Assembly: GCA_029834535.1 (NCBI GenBank)
Contig: JAQMWT010000076.1
Span: 62,001 to 126,000, forward strand
Reading direction: 5' to 3'
Origin: Chrysophaeum taylorii
Taxonomy: Eukaryota > Sar > Pelagophyceae > Pelagomonadales > Pelagomonadaceae
Length of the DNA stretch: 64,000 bases
Shown: piece after piece, positions 59,565 through 64,000 of the stretch
Numbering within the stretch: position 1 is the first letter of the stretch
Layout: the number at the start of each line of letters is the position of its first letter
Notes under the pieces: generated by a model
What the model saw: only the letters and a program-made list of their open reading frames with translations
Databases searched by the model: none
What the model was told of the DNA's origin: nothing
Position numbers and translations under genes: made by a program

Positions 59565-59823
59565 CAGGGTCGGATAAGAAAGTTCGTACGAGCCGTTAAC
59601 TATGTTTCAGTTTGTACTAAGACATACTCAACGGATCGCTGAGCTATGTTCATTTGTACTCAAGCAGTATGTGCCGCCACGCCGCGAGATCGTCGCGATG
59701 GAACTAGTCCCCATAGTGAAGTCGGCATCCTTTCGTCCCCTCACGCAAAAAAAGGAAAAAGCCCACGCGTTGTAGGACCCGTCGTTGCGGCGCGGGCTAG
59801 TCTCGTTTCCTTATCCGACCCTA
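59565..59823 (+). mobile_element. MITE M1, non-autonomous relative of the 4.66-kb transposon
   Basis: 259 bp with ends CAGGGTCGGATAAG and CTTATCCGACCCTA, the same as those of the element at 11,554-16,216. It is flanked by CTTATAT on both sides (59,558-59,564 and 59,824-59,830), or ACTTATAT as 8 bp. The left arm of the palindrome has the unoccupied site with one copy (GTATAAGT at about 57,179-57,186). No coding capacity. Confidence 0.88.
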
Positions 59824-59974
59824 CTTATATGAAACTTACTGGGACCAGGTGAACTTACTGGGGTTAGAGATTGGGACTAGGTGAACTTACTGGCCTGCAC
59901 TTGTCCCAACTACTAATCGACGGTAAGGATCAGGTAGGCGCGAGAGTAAAGATCAGGTAGGCGCGAGCCAGACA

Positions 59975-60541
59975 GTGATCCTCCAAGCCGTCTACGGCGA
60001 CCTCGCAGACTATTTCCACGACCCGCGGCGGCTCTTTCAGCGCGCCATTCTCACGCCTCGTCGAAACGATGTTGTCGATGCTGACAACGCGCGCATGACC
60101 GCGGCCTTTTTTTCCCGGAGACGAGGCGTCGGAGTTCTTTTAGGCAGACTAGGTTGGGTCGGAAGACGACGCCTCGCTCTTTACAGTCGAGTTTTCGACT
60201 CCCTGACAACCAACGGCATGCTGACATGCTGACTTTGATCGCGAGCTTAAGGTCTTCGCAACCTCGACCCGTCGCACGGCCACTGCAACGGTACCAGATA
60301 CATGATCGATTGTGTCGTGTCACCGAGGCTCCTCCAACCTGTATCCCTTAAGGCCCGCCGACGCCAAACGATCAACAAGAGCCAGGGCCAGACGCCCAGC
60401 GAGGTCGGCGTCCTCTTGCCCAAGCCCGTCTTCTGTCACGTCCAGCTCTACGTGGCTCTCTGTCGATCGGCAACCCCGAGGATATGCTCTTCTGAGTCGA
60501 CGACTCCACCCTACCGCACACGTGCCGCGCAATACCGATAA
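59975..60541 (+). pseudogene. Helitron helicase fragment 4
   Basis: It holds [57 protein letters not shown] in another frame, then [20 protein letters not shown] and [12 protein letters not shown]. The most complete of the four copies, still frame-broken. Confidence 0.8.
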
Positions 60542-60633
60542 GCCCCCTCCCGGCGTCTACACGCGCACTATAGGTTAACTTACTGGGACCAGGTGAACTT
60601 ACTGGAACCAGGTGAACTTACTGGGGTTAAAGA

Positions 60634-61209
60634 TAGGGTCGGATAAGAAAACGAGACTAGCCCGCGCCGCAACGACGGGTCCTACAACGCGTGGGCTTTT
60701 CCCTTTTTTTGCGTGAGGGGACGAAAGGATGCCGACTTCACTATGGGGACTAGTTCCATCGCGACGATCTCGCGGCGTGGCGGCACATACTGCTTGAGTA
60801 CAAATGAACATAGCTCAGCGATCCGTTGAGTATGTCTTAGTACAAACTGAAACATAGTTAACGGCTCGTACGAACTTTCTTAACTAACTAACTAACTAAC
60901 TTCAGACCTCTCCCGAGCATGAAAGCCAGGCCGGACCGACAGGAGCCAGTCCGGAATCACGGGCCTGTAGACGAGGAGCGCCGAAAGGTCGGTCGGCGGA
61001 GAGTGACCATCAAGCTTGTCGCCATGCGACGAGGAGACCGCGATGTGACTGACAACCAACTCGTCGATAACCGTCCGTCTGCGCCCCCCGGCCATACCCC
61101 GTCCCACTGCGAACGTTCCGGCTGCCAACCGGCCCGCCCGGGAGGCGAATAGGTGCCAACCTACGCCGGGAGGGCGGGTGCCCTCGCAAGGCTTTCTTAT
61201 CCGACCCTG
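60634..61209 (-). mobile_element. MITE M2, split by a SINE-like insertion
   Basis: A reverse-oriented copy of M1 with ends TAGGGTCGGATAAG (60,634) and CTTATCCGACCCTG (61,209). Excluding the 309-bp SINE-like insertion and its duplicated target, it has about the length of M1 and is about 98% identical by eye. No clean target duplication was seen; the right flank has an extra AATAAAATAAATAA stretch. Confidence 0.82.
60883..61191 (-). mobile_element. SINE-like retroposon, copy S2
   Basis: On the - strand it runs from CCTTGCGAGGGCACCCGCCC to a (TTAG)n tail, flanked by the 8-bp duplication CTTTCTTA (60,875-60,882 and 61,192-61,199, + strand). It is inside MITE M2, so it is the latest of the three layers here. 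It is 27 bases longer at the 5' end than S1. Confidence 0.8.
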
Positions 61210-62419
61210 AATAAAATAAATAATAAAGATTGGGACTAGGCGAACTTAGTGACCAGGTGAACTTACTGAGACCAAGTGTGAACTTACTGGGGCTTTTAGA
61301 GTAAACGCAAAGCTTAGCGGCGTGTGCGGATCAAAGCAGCTTAGATTGGCGGGGGTGAGAGCGACGAGCTCGAAGGAGAGTGGGGTGAGTGGGTGTGGGT
61401 TTACGCCGAACTTACTGGGGTTAGAGATTGGGTTTACGCCGAATTTGCTGGGGTTAGAGATTGGGACTAGGTGAACTTAACAGGAACAGGTGAACTTGCT
61501 GGGGTTAGAGATTGGGACTAGGTGAACTTACTGGCCTGCACTTGTATTTTGCTAAGAATTCAAAATCTACTACAAGCGCGGCATCATGCGCCCCGAGTGC
61601 GGTGGCAAGCTGAAGCGAAGATAGTCTGTCAGGATGCCCTGTATCTCGGAGTGTGATGATGATTTGGTCGCCTTGGTGCGAGCGACGGGAACAATGGGGA
61701 GCGCTCGCTAGGCCGCGTCGGCGCGGCCGGCTGCTCAACTGGAGAGGGCAAGAGAGAGCGGGAGCAAAGCAGATCAGACTTGCTTATCCCCGTTTGCCTG
61801 GCGACGATCGTATGGCATGGCCGCCCGAGGTGAGTCGGTAGGAGAAGCAGCGCCCCCCAGGACAAAGACAAGGGGTCTATCTCAAACCCAGAGAGGGATT
61901 TAATATTTCATCACACGGTTCAGGCGACTTGTACTGCGACGCAGCGTTCGCAGTGTAAAGAAAGCGCGCTTCATAGCCGGCCGGCGGGCCGCTGCGTCGT
62001 GAGGGTAGGAGCACAAAAGCAGGAGCCACCGACAGCACGTCGCAGGGAATTTGATCTGGAGCCGACTACTCGGTGTGGCGAGAATCAGATCACGGTCGCC
62101 ACGAGGGTTTTAAAAAGTCGACTGGCCGCGTCAGGTCGACTGCAAGAATTCAAAAGAAGCAACGTTGCACATTCACTAAAAAAATCACTTGCTCACTTCA
62201 CTAATTCACTTCACATTCACCTCGATTTTGTCAACTTCGTATTCACTTCACATTTACTTCACCGAGGCCTTGAAATCTGACGGTCCGACGCTTCCCCTAC
62301 ACCTCGTCTACGTGTATGCGGAGCCGCAGTACTTATGCGGAGGATGATGTCGATGAGGTTCAAGGGGCTCGATTGTTACCATTGTTACCCGTAGCACCCA
62401 GAGCTTCTGTGAGCGCTGC

Positions 62420-62860
62420 TTGAGCGCGGGATATCTCGTACTGACGGAGGGAAACACCTTGCTCAGCGCAGATGAGACGGACAAAGTTTCCCTACAGCGC
62501 ATGAACAAGAAGTACATGGTGGTGGCCCGAATCAAGTACTGCGACCTCGCCAAGAGCGAGTTCAAAATCGCCGAGAGCACCATCCCCGGTGACTCTCCCG
62601 AGATGGATGTTGAGGAAGAAGATGATGAAGACACCGAGGTCGTTCGTTCACATCATCTAATGCAAAAAAAACCCCTCACAGGTAGGTCTCGACCCCTCCT
62701 TCGGCCCAAAACGCGAGTGAAACAAAGAGCACGAGGCTTGAGCAGTAGCGGGCGGCGAGCACGGGAACTGGCAGGGCGGCAGGGACCGGCGCACGCAGCG
62801 TTAATTAAAAAAAAAAAAGAAAAAATGTTCACTTCACATCACTTCACTATAGCCACGTAG
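62420..62860 (+). CDS. Unassigned frame, possibly an exon of an unknown gene
   Basis: The frame is open from about 62,358, without an ATG at the start. It reads STQSFCERCLSAGYLVLTEG and later MNKKYMVVARIKYCDLAKSE, then an acidic stretch (MDVEEEDDEDTEVV) before becoming Arg/Lys-rich. The first 90 residues look protein-like; the rest does not. A GT at the CACAGGTAGGTC sequence (about 62,679) could be a splice donor. Function unknown. Confidence 0.25.
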   Translation: MSAGYLVLTEGNTLLSADETDKVSLQRMNKKYMVVARIKYCDLAKSEFKIAESTIPGDSPEMDVEEEDDEDTEVVRSHHLMQKKPLTGRSRPLLRPKTRVKQRARGLSSSGRRARELAGRQGPAHAALIKKKKEKMFTSHHFTIAT

Positions 62861-62893
62861 ATCGACGTGTTCACTTCACATCACTTCACTAGA
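62826..62893 (+). repeat. TTCACTTCACATCACTTCAC tandem pair
   Basis: Two copies of GTTCACTTCACATCACTTCA (about 62,826 and 62,869) about 42 bases apart, with related sequence at 62,185-62,262. Confidence 0.8.
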
Positions 62894-63062
62894 ATTGCTT
62901 AGTGAAGTGAGCCGTGTTCACTCGGGGAAAGTCAGGACGCAGGGCGAGGGTTCGAGTGAGGGCTCGTTGGCGAACCTCGCTGATTTCTCAAGCCCGTTGA
63001 GGACCCGTTATCGAATCTACAGGGTTTGTCATCGCCAACGCACGCACCATCGCCCCCGTGAG

Positions 63063-64000
63063 ATGGCAGCCTTCGAAGAGATGGAGGCGTTGTACGTCAA
63101 GGCGACGACGGAGGCTGAGTCGGCCGAACGCAGCGCCGCCGCCAAGAGTCTTGCCGACGCGATCAAGGAGGCCGGGCCGACGACCGTGATGTCTTTCAAG
63201 CTGATCGACAAGGTGCAGGCGTCCCTTGGCGACCTGAAGAGCGTGCCCGCGCGCGAGGGTGCGATCATGGTGGTGCACGCGCTTCATACGGCCCTTGGGC
63301 ACCACTCGGAGCCCTACATTCTCATCTTGCTGCCGACCCTTATCGAGAAATTTGACGACAAGGTAAAAAACGTGACGGCAGCTCTCGAGGCGTGTTTGAC
63401 GGCTTTTTTCCAAGCGGTGAACCCCCACGCCGCCGCAACGTTGCTCCCGCACCTCTTCGCTGGCATGTCCACTATCTCGTGGAAGATCAAGGTCGGAACC
63501 CTCAAGCTGCTCGGCACGCTCGCGCACACGGCCCCGAGCCAGGTCGGGCAACTGTTACCGGACATTGTTCCCAAAGTCACCGAGAACATGTGGGACACCA
63601 AGCCCGAGGTCAAGGCCGCCGCGAAATCGTCTCTCGGAGAATGCTGCACCGTGATCCACAATCCAGACGTCCAGCCTCTCGTTCCGACTCTCATCTCTGC
63701 CAACGCGAATCCCAAGGAAAATCCCCAGGCGCTCGACGCCCTCATGGGGACCACCTTCGTCTCCCAGGTCGACAGGCCCACTCTCGCCATCATTGTTCCC
63801 GTCCTCGGCCGCGGCCTCCGCGACCGCGACGTCCAGACCAAGAGAAAGTGCTGCGTCGTCGTCGATAACATGTGCAAGTTGGTTGTTGCTGCCTCGGACG
63901 TCGAGCCTTTCGTCGACAAACTCCTTCCCGAACTTAAGCGCGTCGAGGAGGAGGTTCCGATCCCGGAGATCCGCGCCTACGGTGCCAAGGCCCGCGCGAC
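63063..64000 (+). CDS. eEF3: Translation elongation factor 3 (eEF3), N-terminal HEAT repeat part
   Basis: From ATG 63,063 (MAAFEEMEALYVKATTEAES) the frame is open to the window edge, 312 codons. It matches the HEAT-repeat domain of fungal eEF3: SWKIKVGTLKLLGTLAHTAP, QVGQLLPDIVPKVTENMWDT and LGRGLRDRDVQTKRKCCVVV followed by DNMCKLV. The two ABC ATPase cassettes lie beyond the window. eEF3 uses ATP to release E-site tRNA during elongation. It was once thought fungal-specific but is known in oomycetes and algae. An in-frame TGA just 5' of the ATG supports this start unless a leader exon exists. Confidence 0.92.
   Translation, partial: MAAFEEMEALYVKATTEAESAERSAAAKSLADAIKEAGPTTVMSFKLIDKVQASLGDLKSVPAREGAIMVVHALHTALGHHSEPYILILLPTLIEKFDDKVKNVTAALEACLTAFFQAVNPHAAATLLPHLFAGMSTISWKIKVGTLKLLGTLAHTAPSQVGQLLPDIVPKVTENMWDTKPEVKAAAKSSLGECCTVIHNPDVQPLVPTLISANANPKENPQALDALMGTTFVSQVDRPTLAIIVPVLGRGLRDRDVQTKRKCCVVVDNMCKLVVAASDVEPFVDKLLPELKRVEEEVPIPEIRAYGAKARA

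Larger units (their letters stand above)
57135..59904. mobile_element. Helitron-like near-palindromic element with inverted ends
   Basis: The left end is ATACAAGTGCAGGCCAGTAA followed by GTTCACC; the reverse complement (less the last two bases) closes the unit at about 59,880-59,904. The left arm (to about 58,560) and right arm (from about 58,600) are inverted copies carrying the same order of minisatellite repeats and Helitron-type helicase fragments, with a duplication in the left arm. The axis is an (ACAGACAA)n-rich stretch near 58,520-58,620. MITE M1 sits in the right arm. Coding parts are fragments only. Inverted ends plus minisatellites recall Helitron2/helentron-type elements; this placing is inference. 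Confidence 0.6.
59905..61547. mobile_element. Third, partial Helitron-like unit with nested insertions
   Basis: It starts within the spacer-type sequence (ACTACTAATCGACGG), carries helicase fragment 4 and minisatellite repeats, is interrupted by MITE M2 and the SINE-like copy S2, and ends GGTGAACTTACTGGCCTGCA then CTTGTAT at 61,547. That end is the exact 27-base inverse of the left end at 57,135. Confidence 0.6.
61548..63062. other. 1.5-kb interval before eEF3, no firm gene
   Basis: A short frame remnant at 61,559-61,624 (FKIYYKRGIMRPECGGKLKR) ends in a stop and is unassigned. Clusters of TTCACTTCAC-type repeats lie at about 62,185-62,262 and 62,826-62,893, the second with an inverted TTAGTGAAGTGAGC. 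The rest is mixed-composition DNA; the eEF3 promoter should be at its right end. Confidence 0.45.

Noticed and set aside
57150-61545. CRISPR-like array
   Set aside because: Repeats are irregular minisatellite units without unique spacers, and the DNA is eukaryotic.

Overview
The window looks like nuclear DNA of a GC-rich, gene-dense unicellular alga, most likely a stramenopile (pelagophyte- or diatom-like). The reasons are a bifunctional UMP synthase in the inverted order (decarboxylase first), a fungal/stramenopile-type elongation factor eEF3, a polyQ protein with a domain familiar from diatom proteomes, very short GT-AG introns (37, 56 and 63 nt), and Copia retroelements of the large algal kind. 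The phylum call is inference; only eukaryotic and algal/stramenopile-like is well supported.

Host genes occupy 1-5.5 kb (UMP synthase, a polyQ SANT-like protein, a double-hotdog thioesterase-like protein, a cyclophilin), 16.3-30.8 kb (FAD synthase, a calpain-like protein without its catalytic Cys, a small Cys-rich secreted protein, a PARP-type zinc-finger protein, a 2-oxoglutarate/Fe(II) oxygenase, a secretory-pathway methyltransferase, carbamoyl-phosphate synthase II and, head to head with it, PurE), 54.75-56.9 kb (an SLC26/SulP anion transporter) and 63.06 kb to the right edge (eEF3, N-terminal part). UMP synthase, CPSII and PurE all serve nucleotide synthesis.

Mobile DNA fills the rest. 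At 11,554-16,216 lies an apparently complete 4.66-kb DNA transposon with matched inverted ends, a flanking 7-8 bp target duplication and one large gene (zinc knuckle, coiled coil, RNase H/DDE-like core, Tudor-like C-terminus) that contains a 37-nt intron. A diverged, internally deleted relative lies at 7,983-10,861, and two non-autonomous elements with the same ends sit at 59.6 and 60.6 kb. At 31,305-53,018 a fossil Copia retroelement on the + strand contains a second, younger Copia element on the - strand (33,351-45,281), which itself carries a SINE-like insertion. Both Copia elements have a primer site matching the anticodon arm of initiator tRNA-Met and two extra genes after RNase H. At 53.3-54.2 kb is a decayed DDE transposase. 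At 57.1-61.5 kb is a nest of Helitron-type helicase fragments in a near-palindrome with inverted ends, minisatellite repeats, the two non-autonomous elements and a second SINE-like copy.

All calls are from reading the sequence and recalled family motifs; no database search was run.
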